From: CAMDHY01 sp046156265
Lineage (GTDB): Bacteria > Pseudomonadota > Alphaproteobacteria > Rhizobiales > Segnochrobactraceae
Direction: 5' to 3'
NCBI RefSeq assembly: GCF_046156265.1
Contig: NZ_JAWDIR010000022.1
Location: forward strand, 434,001-498,000
DNA: 64,000 nt
In this document: positions 1 through 9,443 of the stretch, piece by piece
Numbering within the stretch: the stretch's first letter is position 1
How the letters are laid out: each line of letters opens with the position of its first letter
Made by a program: the position numbers and the translations under genes
Notes under the pieces: model-generated
The model's database searches: none
Seen by the model: the letters and a program-made list of their open reading frames with translations, nothing else
Told to the model about the DNA's origin: nothing

Positions 1-189
1 GGCGCGCCGCTGACGCTCGACCAGGTGCTGATGCTGCAGCGCGACAATGTCGTCTCCGACGCAGCCGAGGCGGAGGGCCGCACCCTCGCCGGTCTCGGTA
101 TCCAGCCGACCAGCCTCGAGGCGATCCTCCCGACCTACCTCGCGCAGTACCGCGTGCAGGGCCAGTTCGCCGACCGCCGCTCGGCCTGA
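1..189 (+). CDS. C-terminal end of an NDUFA9-like complex I-associated protein (partial)
   Basis: The reading frame is open from the first base and stops with TGA at 187-189, giving the last 62 residues of a gene that begins outside the window. The segment contains PLTLDQVLMLQRDNVVSD and ends in FADRRSA. This resembles the C-terminus of the alphaproteobacterial NDUFA9-type NAD(P)-binding (SDR-fold) proteins associated with respiratory complex I. The position just before uppP and the FzlA/queG genes matches a common Hyphomicrobiales gene order. The catalytic or cofactor-binding part is not visible, so the call rests on the tail and the context only. Confidence 0.6.
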   Translation, partial: GAPLTLDQVLMLQRDNVVSDAAEAEGRTLAGLGIQPTSLEAILPTYLAQYRVQGQFADRRSA

Positions 190-220
190 GGCCGGCCGCG
201 CGCCTCGACGCTGCCGGACC

Positions 221-1291
221 TCAGCGCTGCGGCGTCACCGAGAAGCGGTTCTCGAAGCCGTCCGGGTCGAGCGGGTCGCCCGGCTGGCGTTCCGGCGCGG
301 CCGGCGCCGCGGGCGAGACGTCGGTCGCAGCGGGCATCGGAATGGCGGCGGGAGCCTCCGCCGGTAGGGCTTCCCCGTTGATCGGCAGGTCGACCGGGTC
401 CTTCACTTTCACCGTCGTGGTGGTGACGAGTCGGGCGCCGTCGTCGGCCGGCAGTGCTGCCGGGCCGAAACCGGGCAGCGCCAGGGCGCCGGTCATCCAC
501 AGGCCCGTGAGGCCGGCGAGCCCGACGCCGATCCGCCACCAGGCGAACGGTGCGAAGCCCGAGCGGGCGACGAAATCGAGCAGCTTGCGCACGACGAACA
601 GCGCCGCCAGGAAGGCGGCGACGAAGCCGACGGCGATCGTCACCGCCTCGTTCGGGTCGATGCGGTCGAAGTTCTTGTAGAGGTCGTAGGCGAAGGCGCC
701 GGCCATCGTCGGCAGCGCCAGGAAGAACGAGAACTCGGCCGCCGCGCGCTTCTCGGCCCCGAGCAGCAGGGCGCCGACGATGGTGGCGCCGGAACGGGAA
801 ACGCCGGGGATCAGCGCGACCATCTGGCAGATGCCGATACCGAAGGCGAGCCGGGGCGGAAAGTCGTAGGCGCTCGCATAGCGCGCCTTGAGGGGGATGC
901 GGTCGACCACGAGCAGCACGAGCCCGCCGACCACCAGCATGATGCAGATGAGTGCCGGTGATTCGAACAGCACCGTCTTGATGATGCCGTGCAGAGCCAC
1001 GCCGGCGAAGGCCGCCGGCAGGAAGGCGAGCACGATGCCGATGACGAAGTTGCGGGCCCGGCGGCTCGACGGCAGCGCCAGCGCGATCTTCCAGAAGCGC
1101 TGGAAATAGACCACCAGGATGGCCAGTACGGCCCCGAGCTGGATCAGCACCTCGAATGCCTTGCCGGCGCTCTCGAAGCCCAGGAAGTGGCCGAGCAGCA
1201 GCAGGTGGCCGGTGGAGGACACCGGGATGAACTCGGTTAATCCCTCGACGAGGCCGAGCAGCAGGGCGTCGGCGAGGCTGGCGGGGTCCAT
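221..1291 (-). CDS. uppP: Undecaprenyl-diphosphatase UppP (BacA family) with long C-terminal tail
   Basis: This integral membrane enzyme dephosphorylates undecaprenyl pyrophosphate to recycle the lipid carrier for peptidoglycan and other envelope glycans; overproduction of the family gives bacitracin resistance. Both signature motifs are visible: EGLTEFIPVSSTGHL near residues 16-30 and PGVSRSGAT in the middle of the protein, with several hydrophobic segments between. The ATG at 1291 follows a GAGGAG ribosome site. The family is usually about 265-275 residues, but this protein has 356. The extra part, roughly 85 residues, is an Ala/Pro-rich, non-membrane tail ending in SVTPQR. The gene is divergent from fzlA. 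Confidence 0.95.
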   Translation of the reverse strand: MDPASLADALLLGLVEGLTEFIPVSSTGHLLLLGHFLGFESAGKAFEVLIQLGAVLAILVVYFQRFWKIALALPSSRRARNFVIGIVLAFLPAAFAGVALHGIIKTVLFESPALICIMLVVGGLVLLVVDRIPLKARYASAYDFPPRLAFGIGICQMVALIPGVSRSGATIVGALLLGAEKRAAAEFSFFLALPTMAGAFAYDLYKNFDRIDPNEAVTIAVGFVAAFLAALFVVRKLLDFVARSGFAPFAWWRIGVGLAGLTGLWMTGALALPGFGPAALPADDGARLVTTTTVKVKDPVDLPINGEALPAEAPAAIPMPAATDVSPAAPAAPERQPGDPLDPDGFENRFSVTPQR

Positions 1292-1377
1292 GCGGTCTCC
1301 TCGGCGGGGCCCGATCTGTGTGGCGGCGCGGCCGAATCGGCGTTCCGTGCGGCAGGTTTAGCAGTTGTTCAAGGCAG

Positions 1378-1406
1378 GCGTCGGCACTATACCCGAGCGC
1401 CGACGC
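1378..1406. promoter_or_regulatory. Inverted repeat in the uppP/fzlA divergent promoter region
   Basis: GCGTCGGC at 1378-1385 is the exact reverse complement of GCCGACGC at 1399-1406, with 13 bases between. It lies in the 162-base gap between the divergent uppP and fzlA starts. It could be an operator or a hairpin in the fzlA leader. In DNA this GC-rich an 8-base dyad can arise by chance. Confidence 0.3.
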
Positions 1407-1453
1407 ACCGCATCACGGGAGAGCGGGGCGCCCTCCTCCCCCCTGCGCGCGCG

Positions 1454-2142
1454 ATGCTGACCCTCTACCACCATCCCTTTTCCCCTGCCTGTCGCTTCGT
1501 CCGCCTGGTGCTCGCCGAGTACGGCGTCCGCCATGAGCTGGTCATCGAGCGGCCATGGGAGCGCCGGCGGGAATTTCTGGCGCTCAATCCCGGCGGCTTC
1601 GTGCCCGTGATCCGCGAGAACGACGGGCCGCCGGTGGTGGGGGCCGGCCCCATCCTCGAATATCTCGACGAGACCCGCGGCTACTCCCAGGGCGACCGCC
1701 GGCTGATGCCGGACCACCCCGATGCCCGCGCCGAGATGCGGCGTCTGAACGACTGGTTCCTGCACAAGTTCGAGGACGAGGTCGTCGGCCATCTCGTGCA
1801 CGAGCGCATCCTGAAGCTCGAGATTCCCGCCAAGCAGGGCGGCGGCTCGCCGGAATCGGCGGTGCTCCGCGCGGCGCGGGCGAACCTTCGCCACCACATG
1901 CGCTACATCGACTATCTTTCCGTGACGCGGAAATGGCTGTCGGGCGAGCGCCTGAGCTTCGCCGACCTCGCCGCCGCCGCGGAACTGTCGTGTGCCGACT
2001 ATCTGGGCGAGGTGCCGTGGAGCGAGACCGAGCACGCCAAGGCCTGGTACGCCCGGGTGAAGTCGCGGCCGTCGTTCCGGCCGCTGCTCACCGAGGTGGT
2101 GCGCGGGCTGCCGGCGGCGGCGACCTACGACGACCTCGACTT

Positions 2143-2146
<4 letters not shown>
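1454..2146 (+). CDS. fzlA: GST-fold cell division protein FzlA (FtsZ-binding)
   Basis: A 230-residue glutathione-S-transferase-fold protein: N-terminal thioredoxin-like domain beginning MLTLYHHPFSPACRFVRLVL, then an all-alpha C-terminal domain with SFADLAAAAELSCADYLG and AWYARVKSRPSFRPLL. It ends in a short tail, YDDLDF. These C-terminal features fit the FzlA group, which in Caulobacter binds FtsZ filaments and controls their curvature at the division site, rather than a detoxifying GST; that function comes from the family. The position beside uppP and directly before queG fits the group. There is no clear ribosome site before the ATG, so the start is set by homology. Its stop overlaps the probable queG start. 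Confidence 0.75.
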
Positions 2147-3282
<1,136 letters not shown>

Positions 3283-3285
3283 GGC

Positions 3286-4209
3286 GTGGCGGATGAAGCG
3301 AACGGCGGGCCGGCGATCGGTGCGCTGACGGTTGTCGGGCTCGGCTTCTCGGCTCGGGCGATCGTGCGGCGGCTGCGGCCGCGGGCCGGTTCGATCGTCG
3401 CGACGGTGCGCGATCCGGCGCGGGCGGCGGCGCTGGCGTCAGCCGGCATCGCAGGCCTCGCCTTCGACGGCGCCGCTGCCGCCCCGGCCCTGGCCGAGCG
3501 GCTGGCGCGCACCACCCATCTCATCGTCTCGGCGCCACCGGACGACGCTGGCGACCCGTTCCTGCGCCACCATGCCGAAGACCTCGCGAACACGCGCGAT
3601 CTCGCCTTCATCGCCTATCTCTCGACCGTCGGCGTCTACGGCGACCATGGCGGTGCCTGGATCGACGAGACGGCGGAATGCCGGGCGACGACCCGGCGCA
3701 ACCGCGAGCGCATCGAGGTCGAGAAGGCGTGGCTGGCACTGGGGGAACGCATCGGCGTGCCGGTGGCGGTGCTGCGCCTCGCCGGCATCTACGGCCCCGG
3801 CCGCAATGCCTTCGTCAACCTCGCCCAGGGGTCGGCGCGGCGGATCGTCAAGCCGGGACAGGTGTTCAACCGCATCCATGTCGACGACATCGCCGGCGCC
3901 ACCGCGGCGGCGCTGGAGCATCGGGCGGGTGGCGTCTTCAACGTCAGCGACGACGAGCCGGCGCCGCCGCAGGACGTCATCACGCTCGCTGCGGAGATGA
4001 TGGGGGTGGAGCCGCCGCCCGAGCAGCCTTTCGAGACGGCGGAGCTGTCGCCGATGGCGCGCTCGTTCTATGGCGACGTGAAGCGCGTCTCGAACGCCAG
4101 GGTGAAGCGCGAACTCGGCCTCGCCTTCGTCTGCCCGACCTACCGCGAGGGCCTCGCGTCCTTGTGGCGGGATGGCCGCTGGCGCAGCGAGGAGAGCCTG
4201 TCCGGCTGA
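3286..4209 (+). CDS. SDR-family NAD(P)-dependent epimerase/oxidoreductase (YeeZ-like)
   Basis: A 307-residue Rossmann-fold protein starting at GTG 3286, three bases after the queG stop, so it is probably co-transcribed with fzlA and queG. The N-terminus GLGFSARAIVRRL carries a nucleotide-binding turn of the GxxxxA type instead of the classic GxxGxxG. The segments YLSTVGVYGDHGG and RLAGIYGPGRNA are typical of extended or atypical SDR proteins related to E. coli YeeZ. The classic YxxxK pair is not obvious, so the substrate and even the catalytic activity remain unknown. The conserved linkage to queG does not by itself indicate a role in queuosine synthesis. Confidence 0.8.
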   Translation: MADEANGGPAIGALTVVGLGFSARAIVRRLRPRAGSIVATVRDPARAAALASAGIAGLAFDGAAAAPALAERLARTTHLIVSAPPDDAGDPFLRHHAEDLANTRDLAFIAYLSTVGVYGDHGGAWIDETAECRATTRRNRERIEVEKAWLALGERIGVPVAVLRLAGIYGPGRNAFVNLAQGSARRIVKPGQVFNRIHVDDIAGATAAALEHRAGGVFNVSDDEPAPPQDVITLAAEMMGVEPPPEQPFETAELSPMARSFYGDVKRVSNARVKRELGLAFVCPTYREGLASLWRDGRWRSEESLSG

Positions 4210-4229
4210 GTGGCCCAAGAAATCTGGCT

Positions 4230-4255
4230 GCCGGGCGGGCGGGGGCCCGCCCGGC
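4230..4255. terminator. Hairpin between convergent genes
   Basis: An 11-bp perfect GC stem, GCCGGGCGGGC with its reverse complement, encloses a GGGG loop. It lies between the convergent SDR (ends 4209) and DUF1097 (ends 4265) genes. Read on the minus strand it is followed by a T-rich stretch (AGATTTCTT). It is therefore a credible terminator for the minus-strand gene and possibly bidirectional. Confidence 0.6.
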
Positions 4256-4264
4256 ATCGTGGCG

Positions 4265-4771
4265 TCAGCCCTTGGCGAGCGCGCCGGCGATCTTGCCCGA
4301 GATCCACCCGAGCAGCGTGCCAACGATGATCGACAGCGCCACGGTGGTGAAGACGCCGGTGCCGAGGTTGAAGCCGAGCGCGGCGGCATCCGCCTTGAGC
4401 AGGCCGAAGGCGGCGGCGCAGGCATAGCCGTAGACGCCGGCGGGAATGGCCGCGAGCAGCGGCAGGTGGGCACCGAGGATCAGGATGATCACGGTTATGC
4501 CGACCACCGCGGAGACGCCGAACAGGCCGCCGGCACCGCCAAGCGAGCCGATCACCGCGAGCGCGATGGTGCCCATGATGGCGCCCCACAGCATCGCCGG
4601 CAGCGACGCCTTGGCGCCGGCCTCGCCGCCGCCGCAGTGGAAGTAGCTCGCCCAGGCGATGAAGATGATCCAGATCTGCAGGCCGAGCATGGCCAGCGGC
4701 CCGAGTACCAGCCACGTCGCGATGCCGCCCATCACGCCGATGACGATCGCCAATGCCGTCACGAGATTCAT
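4265..4771 (-). CDS. DUF1097 family membrane protein
   Basis: A 168-residue, strongly hydrophobic protein with about five or six membrane segments, starting MNLVTALAIVIGVMGGI and ending GKIAGALAKG. Features such as IIFIAWASYFHCGGG and the Gly/Ala-rich helices match DUF1097 (YcdZ-like) inner-membrane proteins of unknown function. The ATG at 4771 was preferred to upstream in-frame codons because a GGGAGGGA ribosome site lies just upstream on the minus strand. It appears to be a single-gene unit with a 439-base upstream gap. Confidence 0.8.
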   Translation of the reverse strand: MNLVTALAIVIGVMGGIATWLVLGPLAMLGLQIWIIFIAWASYFHCGGGEAGAKASLPAMLWGAIMGTIALAVIGSLGGAGGLFGVSAVVGITVIILILGAHLPLLAAIPAGVYGYACAAAFGLLKADAAALGFNLGTGVFTTVALSIIVGTLLGWISGKIAGALAKG

Positions 4772-5210
4772 GTCGTCCCTCCCGATGACCGGGCCGCCTG
4801 GATTGGCCGGCCCGACACGGCGCGTCTCTCCCGGACGCTCGCCGCGGCAGGGCGATGGGACCGTCGCGGAGACGTCCGTCATCGACCGGGAATCGGTGCC
4901 CGTCAGCCCTGCGACGAAAGTATGGACAGTGTTTTTCCCAAAGTCATCGTAGTCGAGACGAGTCTCTGTGACGATAATTCAGTGAAAAGCCAAGTTTATC
5001 GGCATCAATGTGCTTATTATTATTTTGGACCAGCGGCGAATATCTTATTATTAGAATCCCGCGCCCGATCGGCCGCGCAGGGGCAGCGCCCCGGCCAGCG
5101 AGCGGGCCGGTGGCCGATCGCGGCGACGTGTTCCGACGGGACGATTCCGCCCGCCGCCGTTCTGCGCTAGAAGGCGGCGGGGGACGGGGATCGGAGCCGG
5201 CGGAGCCGCG
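4772..5210. promoter_or_regulatory. Divergent intergenic region with an AT-rich island
   Basis: No gene is seen in these 439 bases between the divergent DUF1097 and chaC starts. About 4915-5060 is much richer in A+T than the surroundings and contains repeated TTATTATTA runs and the dyad GAGAC-GA-GTCTC near 4960. This probably holds promoter elements for one or both genes. A protein-binding or horizontally derived stretch is an alternative. No -35/-10 pair can be assigned with confidence. Confidence 0.45.
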
Positions 5211-5762
5211 ATGGGCGAGCTGTGGGTGTTCGGGTACGGCTCGCTGATCTGGCGGCCGGGGTTTCCGTTCCTGGAGGCGGTGCCGGCGCGTCTCGCCGGC
5301 TTCCATCGCTCGCTCTGCATCTACTCGCACGTCCACCGCGGCACGCCCGAACAGCCGGGCCTCGTGCTCGGCCTCGATCGCGGCGGCTCCTGCCTCGGGC
5401 GCGTCTTCCGGGTCGACGCCCAGCACCGCGATCCGACGATCGCCTATCTGCGCGAGCGCGAGCAGGCCACCGCCGTCTATCTCGAGCGCCATCTGCCGGT
5501 GACGCTGCTCGACGGCTCGGCGCGCCGCGTCGAGGCGGTCGCCTACGTCGCCGACCGCCGCCACCCGCAATATGCCGGCCGGCTCGATCCCGAGCGCCAG
5601 ATCGCCCTCGTCTCCACCGGCATCGGCCAGTCCGGCATCAACCGCGACTACGTGCTCTCGACGGTGGCGGCGCTCACCGACCTCGGCATCCGCGACGCCG
5701 CGCTCGCTCGCATCGCCGCGGCACTCGCCGAGACCGCCACCGACCGTACCGCGGCGGAGTGA
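5211..5762 (+). CDS. ChaC-type gamma-glutamylcyclotransferase
   Basis: A 183-residue protein beginning MGELWVFGYGSLIW. The GYGSLIW motif forms the glutamyl-binding loop of the ChaC family, and the glutamate in LREREQ is the likely general acid/base. Family enzymes cleave glutathione in the cytosol into 5-oxoproline and Cys-Gly. The length is slightly below E. coli ChaC but within the family range. It stands alone, transcribed from the AT-rich region upstream and convergent with the next gene. Specificity for glutathione rather than other gamma-glutamyl compounds is inferred from family membership. Confidence 0.88.
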   Translation: MGELWVFGYGSLIWRPGFPFLEAVPARLAGFHRSLCIYSHVHRGTPEQPGLVLGLDRGGSCLGRVFRVDAQHRDPTIAYLREREQATAVYLERHLPVTLLDGSARRVEAVAYVADRRHPQYAGRLDPERQIALVSTGIGQSGINRDYVLSTVAALTDLGIRDAALARIAAALAETATDRTAAE

Positions 5763-5828
5763 TCGACGGCGGCCGCCCGGAAGGCGGCGGCCCGGCCGCA
5801 GATGCAGGGCGGACCCACGGCCTCGCGA

Positions 5829-6311
5829 TCACTCGATCGTGCCGCTGAAGGTGCACTGCCCGCCTGCGGGAGTGTTGGTGGTGGTGACCAGGACCAGAAA
5901 CCTGTCGCCGGGCGGCACCTGGAACGGTTTCGTGAAGGTGAAGGTCGCCGTCTCGTTGCCGAGGTCCGCCGACCGCGCCGTTACGTCCATGTAGCCGACC
6001 AGGCCGGACGTGTTGTTGAGCAGTGGCGCGCCGATGCGCATGATGCCGCCGATGGTCGAGACGGCGCAGGTGATCCAGGCGATGGTGCGCGTCTTGCCGT
6101 TCTTCCTGCCGAAGTCAGCGGTGCAGCTGGCTGCATCGCAGCTCATGGCGGCGCGGGCGAAGATCGGCTTCACCGGGCCCGCGGCCGGGCCGATCCTCTC
6201 GCCCTGCGCGCGCGCCGGCAGGTCGAGCAGGTTCTCGCGCGGGTTCTCGCTCGCAAGAGCCGGACCAGCGGCGAGCAAGGCGGCGATGGCGGCAGTCATC
6301 ATCTTTCTCAC
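5829..6311 (-). CDS. Small secreted protein of unknown function
   Basis: A 160-residue protein with a clear Sec signal peptide: MRKMMTAAIAALLAAG followed by a likely cut after ALA-SEN. The GTG at 6311 was chosen because AGGGAGG lies just upstream. Mature segments include FARAAMSCDAASCTADFG, WITCAVSTIGGI and a C-terminus rich in Thr and Gly ending CTFSGTIE. The four mature cysteines could form two disulphides in the periplasm or outside the cell. The tail QVPPGDRFLVLVTTTNTP suggests a beta-rich domain. No family is recognised. It is convergent with chaC. Confidence 0.7.
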   Translation of the reverse strand: MRKMMTAAIAALLAAGPALASENPRENLLDLPARAQGERIGPAAGPVKPIFARAAMSCDAASCTADFGRKNGKTRTIAWITCAVSTIGGIMRIGAPLLNNTSGLVGYMDVTARSADLGNETATFTFTKPFQVPPGDRFLVLVTTTNTPAGGQCTFSGTIE

Positions 6312-6445
6312 GGGCGTCCTCCCTGGTGCGGCTTTGCGGACGGACGGGGCCGTGCGCGCCCCGAGGGTAGCCGAACCCGCGCCAGAGGCGGTGACGGGCG
6401 TCACGTTCGTGCCGGCGAGAGGGGAGATGGGCCACGTCCGGCTGG

Positions 6446-6982
6446 TCACCCCGCCAGCGGGTAGGCCTCCTCAACGACATAGGGGCCGCCGCCGACGTTG
6501 GAGCGGGCGGAGAACAGCACGAAGCGCGGGGCGACGAAGGCGGGGGCGGTGAAGCCGGCGCGCAGGTCGAGCCAGTGCGCCACCTCGCCGGCGCGGGCGC
6601 CGCGCAGGTAGGCGAGCGTCACATGCGGCGTGAATTTCCGCCCCTCGGAGGGGAGGCCGATGCGCTGCAGCAGGCGCTCGTGCTCGGCCTGCAGCTCGGC
6701 GAGCTCGGGCGCCGGCGCGATGCCCGCATAGAGCGCGTGCGGCCGGGTTCCGCCGAAGGCGCCGACGCCGGAGAAGCGCACCGGCACTGCCGGGCGGTGC
6801 ACGCGTGAGAGCGCGTCGGCGATCTCGTCGGCGGTGCGCTCGTCGATGTCGCCGATGAAGCGCAGTGTCAGGTGGTAGTTCTCGGGGTCGACCCAGCGGG
6901 CGCCGGAGAGGCCGCCGCGCAGGATCGAGAGCATGAGGCCGGCGCTCGCGGGCACCTCGAGGCCGGTGAACAGTCGGAGCAT
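6446..6982 (-). CDS. thpR: RNA 2',3'-cyclic phosphodiesterase ThpR (2'-5' RNA ligase family)
   Basis: A 178-residue 2H phosphoesterase. The two catalytic HxTx motifs are seen as HLTL (in NYHLTLRFIGD) and HVTL (in KFTPHVTLAYLRG), spaced as usual for the family. ThpR opens 2',3'-cyclic phosphate ends of RNA to 2'-phosphates; ligase activity is seen in vitro. The ATG at 6982 (MLRLFTGLEVP) gives the usual family length. It stands on the minus strand downstream of the BI-1-like gene but is separated from it by a strong terminator, so it is probably its own unit. Confidence 0.9.
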   Translation of the reverse strand: MLRLFTGLEVPASAGLMLSILRGGLSGARWVDPENYHLTLRFIGDIDERTADEIADALSRVHRPAVPVRFSGVGAFGGTRPHALYAGIAPAPELAELQAEHERLLQRIGLPSEGRKFTPHVTLAYLRGARAGEVAHWLDLRAGFTAPAFVAPRFVLFSARSNVGGGPYVVEEAYPLAG

Positions 6983-7146
6983 CGCCGTGTCTCGCAGCGG
7001 ATTCGAGCCGGGCAGAGAGTGCGGCGCGGCGGGGCGGCGAGGCAAGCCCGGCCTTCTGATGGACGCGGCGCCGCCCGATTGGCCAGGGGTCTCGGCGGCA
7101 GCGGCCCCAGCTCCGCGGTGCGGATCAGGAGCGGCGCATCGGCCCA

Positions 7147-7190
7147 ACGAGAAAGGGCGCGGCCTCTGCGGCCGCGCCCCCTTGTCTCGT
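7147..7190 (-). terminator. Intrinsic terminator of the BI-1-like gene
   Basis: A perfect 10-bp stem, GGGCGCGGCC (7155-7164) paired with 7170-7179, closes on a 5-base loop. Outer arms ACGAGA/TCTCGT extend the dyad. Read on the minus strand, the stem is followed by TTTCTCGTT. It lies 20-60 bases after the stop of the gene at 7211-7969. Confidence 0.75.
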
Positions 7191-7210
7191 CAGCGATGAT
7201 CGGCATCAGC

Positions 7211-7969
7211 TCAGTTGCGGTTGCCGAACAGCGACAGCAGCATCGTAAACAGGTTGATGAAGTCGAGGTACAGGCGCAGCGCGCCCATGATCGCCTTCTG
7301 GCCCATCACGGTGCTGTCGTCGCTCGCGAGATACATCTCCTTGATCTGCTGCGTGTCGTAGGCGGTCAGGCCGGCGAACACGAGCACGCCGATGACCGAG
7401 ATGGCGAACTGCAGCGCGGTCGAGCCGATGAAGATGTTCACCAGCGAGGCGATGACGATGCCGATCAGGCCCATGAACAGGAAGGAGCCCCATCCCGACA
7501 GGCTCTTCGACGTCGTGTAGCCGTAGAGGCTGAGGGCGCCGAACGAGGCCGCGGTGATGAAGAACACCCGCGAGATGCTGGCCCCCGTGTAGACGAGGAA
7601 GATCGACGACAGTGACAGGCCCATCAGCGCGGCGAACAGCCAGAACACCGCCTGTGCCGTGCCGACGCTCATCGACTGCAGCTTGAACGAGAACAGGAAC
7701 ACCACCGCCAGCGGCGACAGCATGATCACCCACTTGAGCGGGCTGAGATAGATCGCCTCGCCGAAGGCGGTCAGGCCGCCACCCGGCGCGATCGCCATCG
7801 AGAACGCGCCGTAGGCGACCAGGCCGGTGATGGCCAGGCCCAGGGCCATGTAGTTGTAGACCTTGAGCATGTAGGACCGGAGGCCCTGGTCGATGGCGGC
7901 CCCGGCCCGCGCAGATGGGACCGTGCCCACGCCGTAGCGCGCGGAAGAATTGCGGTCGAAGGTCGACAT
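7211..7969 (-). CDS. Bax inhibitor-1/YccA family membrane protein
   Basis: A 252-residue protein with about seven membrane segments after a ~40-residue cytoplasmic N-terminus (MSTFDRNSSARYG). Segments such as LKVYNYMALGLAITG, FVYTG-type helices and the C-terminal LRLYLDFINLFTMLLSLFGN are typical of the bacterial BI-1 (TMBIM, YbhL/YccA) family, some members of which conduct Ca2+ in a pH-dependent manner. The ATG at 7969 follows a GGAG at good spacing. An upstream ATG only four codons away lacks a spaced ribosome site. It is a single-gene unit with its own terminator. Confidence 0.92.
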   Translation of the reverse strand: MSTFDRNSSARYGVGTVPSARAGAAIDQGLRSYMLKVYNYMALGLAITGLVAYGAFSMAIAPGGGLTAFGEAIYLSPLKWVIMLSPLAVVFLFSFKLQSMSVGTAQAVFWLFAALMGLSLSSIFLVYTGASISRVFFITAASFGALSLYGYTTSKSLSGWGSFLFMGLIGIVIASLVNIFIGSTALQFAISVIGVLVFAGLTAYDTQQIKEMYLASDDSTVMGQKAIMGALRLYLDFINLFTMLLSLFGNRN

Positions 7970-8156
7970 CGAGAACTCCATCTCCTCTCGGATGCCCGCC
8001 GGGACGGCGGGCAGGCGTGAAGGCGGAAGCTCCGCCCATGTGTCCGAGGTCGAATATGGGCGCAAGCGCTGCGGCGGACAAGTCCGGCGGCATGAACACT
8101 TGGTCATGTGGTGCGGGCGCCCGGCCGCGGTCCCGCCCCAGGACGGGCCGGCGGCA

Positions 8157-9443
8157 TCAGCCGAAGGCGGCGTCGAAGACCACCCGGTCGCGGCCACGGG
8201 ATTTCGCTGCGTAGAGCGCCCGGTCGGCCCGCTCGAACAGCACGTCGATGCCGGTCTCGGCGGTGGCGTAGGCCCCGCCGACGCAGGCGCGCACCTCCAG
8301 CCGGTGCGGATCCAGCGCGTAAGGCGCCCTTCGGATGGCGTCGTGCAGGCGATCGGCGACCATGCGGGCGCCGTCCAGGCTGGTGGAGGGCAGGAGGACC
8401 GCGAACTCCTCGCCGCCGATGCGGGCGATCTGGTCGTCGTCGCGCAGCACCCGACGGCAGCGCCCCGCCGTCTCCTGCAGGGCGCGGTCGCCGACGGCGT
8501 GGCCGAAGCGGTCGTTGATCGACTTGAAGTGGTCGAGGTCGAGCAGCAGCAGCGCCCGCGGGTCGCCGGGGGCCGCGCCGACGCGGGTCGCCGCCTGCAT
8601 GAAGGCGCGGCGGTTCGGCAGCCCGGTCAGCGCGTCGGTGGCGGCGCTGCGCCTCAGCTCCGCCTCGAGCTGGCGCTGCTCCGTCACGTCCCAGAACACG
8701 ACGATGTAGTAGTCGCCGAGGAAGCGGTAGCGGAACTGCATCGTCCGGTCGCTGCCGTCGCTGCAGCGCACCGTCCATTCCGACACCTGCACCGCGCCCT
8801 CCTGCCGGCGGGCCACCTCCACCTTCGCCTGCCATTCGGCCATTGCGGCGGCGCGCGCCGCCGGGTCGGGAAAGCCGAGCGCCCACCAGTCGGAATGGTG
8901 GCCGAAATAGGTGCCGGCATAGTCGAACACCCGGTAGGAGTGGGTGTTGGAGAACAGTTCCCGCAAATCGCGGTCGTAGATCTCGACGCCGACCGGCAGC
9001 CAGTTGGCGAGCGCCTCGATGTTCTCCCCCCAGGTGATGCGTGAGCCTTCGTGCAGGCCGGCGGGCGTGCGGTCCTTCAGCGTCGCGAGCCAGCCGCCTT
9101 CCGGCAACCGCCGGAGGCTGAAGGCGATCAGCCGCGGACCCGCGGTCGTCCGGAAGCGCAGCGCCAGCCAGTCGTCAGGCCCGCCGACCGGATCGGCGCG
9201 CAGATGCTGCCGGACCGCGACGGTCGCGTCCCGGCCGATGACGCTGAAGAGCCACCAGGGCGCGCCGGTGTCCGACCGGACTCCCGCAGGCAGGGCGAGG
9301 AGCCGGCGGGCTGCCGCGTTGGCGGCGAGGATCTGGCGTCCGTCCTGCGACAGCACTGCGAGCGGTACGGAAAGGCCGCCGAGCCAGGCAGTGAGCCAAG
9401 GGGGGAGCGTCTGCTCCCCGTACGCCCGCGGCGCCCGGCTCAT
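8157..9443 (-). CDS. PAS-GGDEF diguanylate cyclase (second of a tandem pair)
   Basis: A 428-residue cytosolic protein. The N-terminal ~130 residues contain a PAS-like start (LAVLSQDGRQILAANAAARR). They are followed by a PAS domain with PVGVEIYDRDLRELFSNT and VVFWDVTEQRQLEAELRR, and a C-terminal GGDEF domain. The active-site motif is RIGGEEF near residue 344, and RDDD five residues before it is an intact inhibitory I-site (RxxD). It should therefore make cyclic-di-GMP with product inhibition. Its ATG overlaps the stop of the upstream paralogue (ATGA), so the two are translated together. No membrane segment is visible, so a soluble ligand or redox signal at the PAS domain is likely. Confidence 0.92.
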   Translation of the reverse strand: MSRAPRAYGEQTLPPWLTAWLGGLSVPLAVLSQDGRQILAANAAARRLLALPAGVRSDTGAPWWLFSVIGRDATVAVRQHLRADPVGGPDDWLALRFRTTAGPRLIAFSLRRLPEGGWLATLKDRTPAGLHEGSRITWGENIEALANWLPVGVEIYDRDLRELFSNTHSYRVFDYAGTYFGHHSDWWALGFPDPAARAAAMAEWQAKVEVARRQEGAVQVSEWTVRCSDGSDRTMQFRYRFLGDYYIVVFWDVTEQRQLEAELRRSAATDALTGLPNRRAFMQAATRVGAAPGDPRALLLLDLDHFKSINDRFGHAVGDRALQETAGRCRRVLRDDDQIARIGGEEFAVLLPSTSLDGARMVADRLHDAIRRAPYALDPHRLEVRACVGGAYATAETGIDVLFERADRALYAAKSRGRDRVVFDAAFG

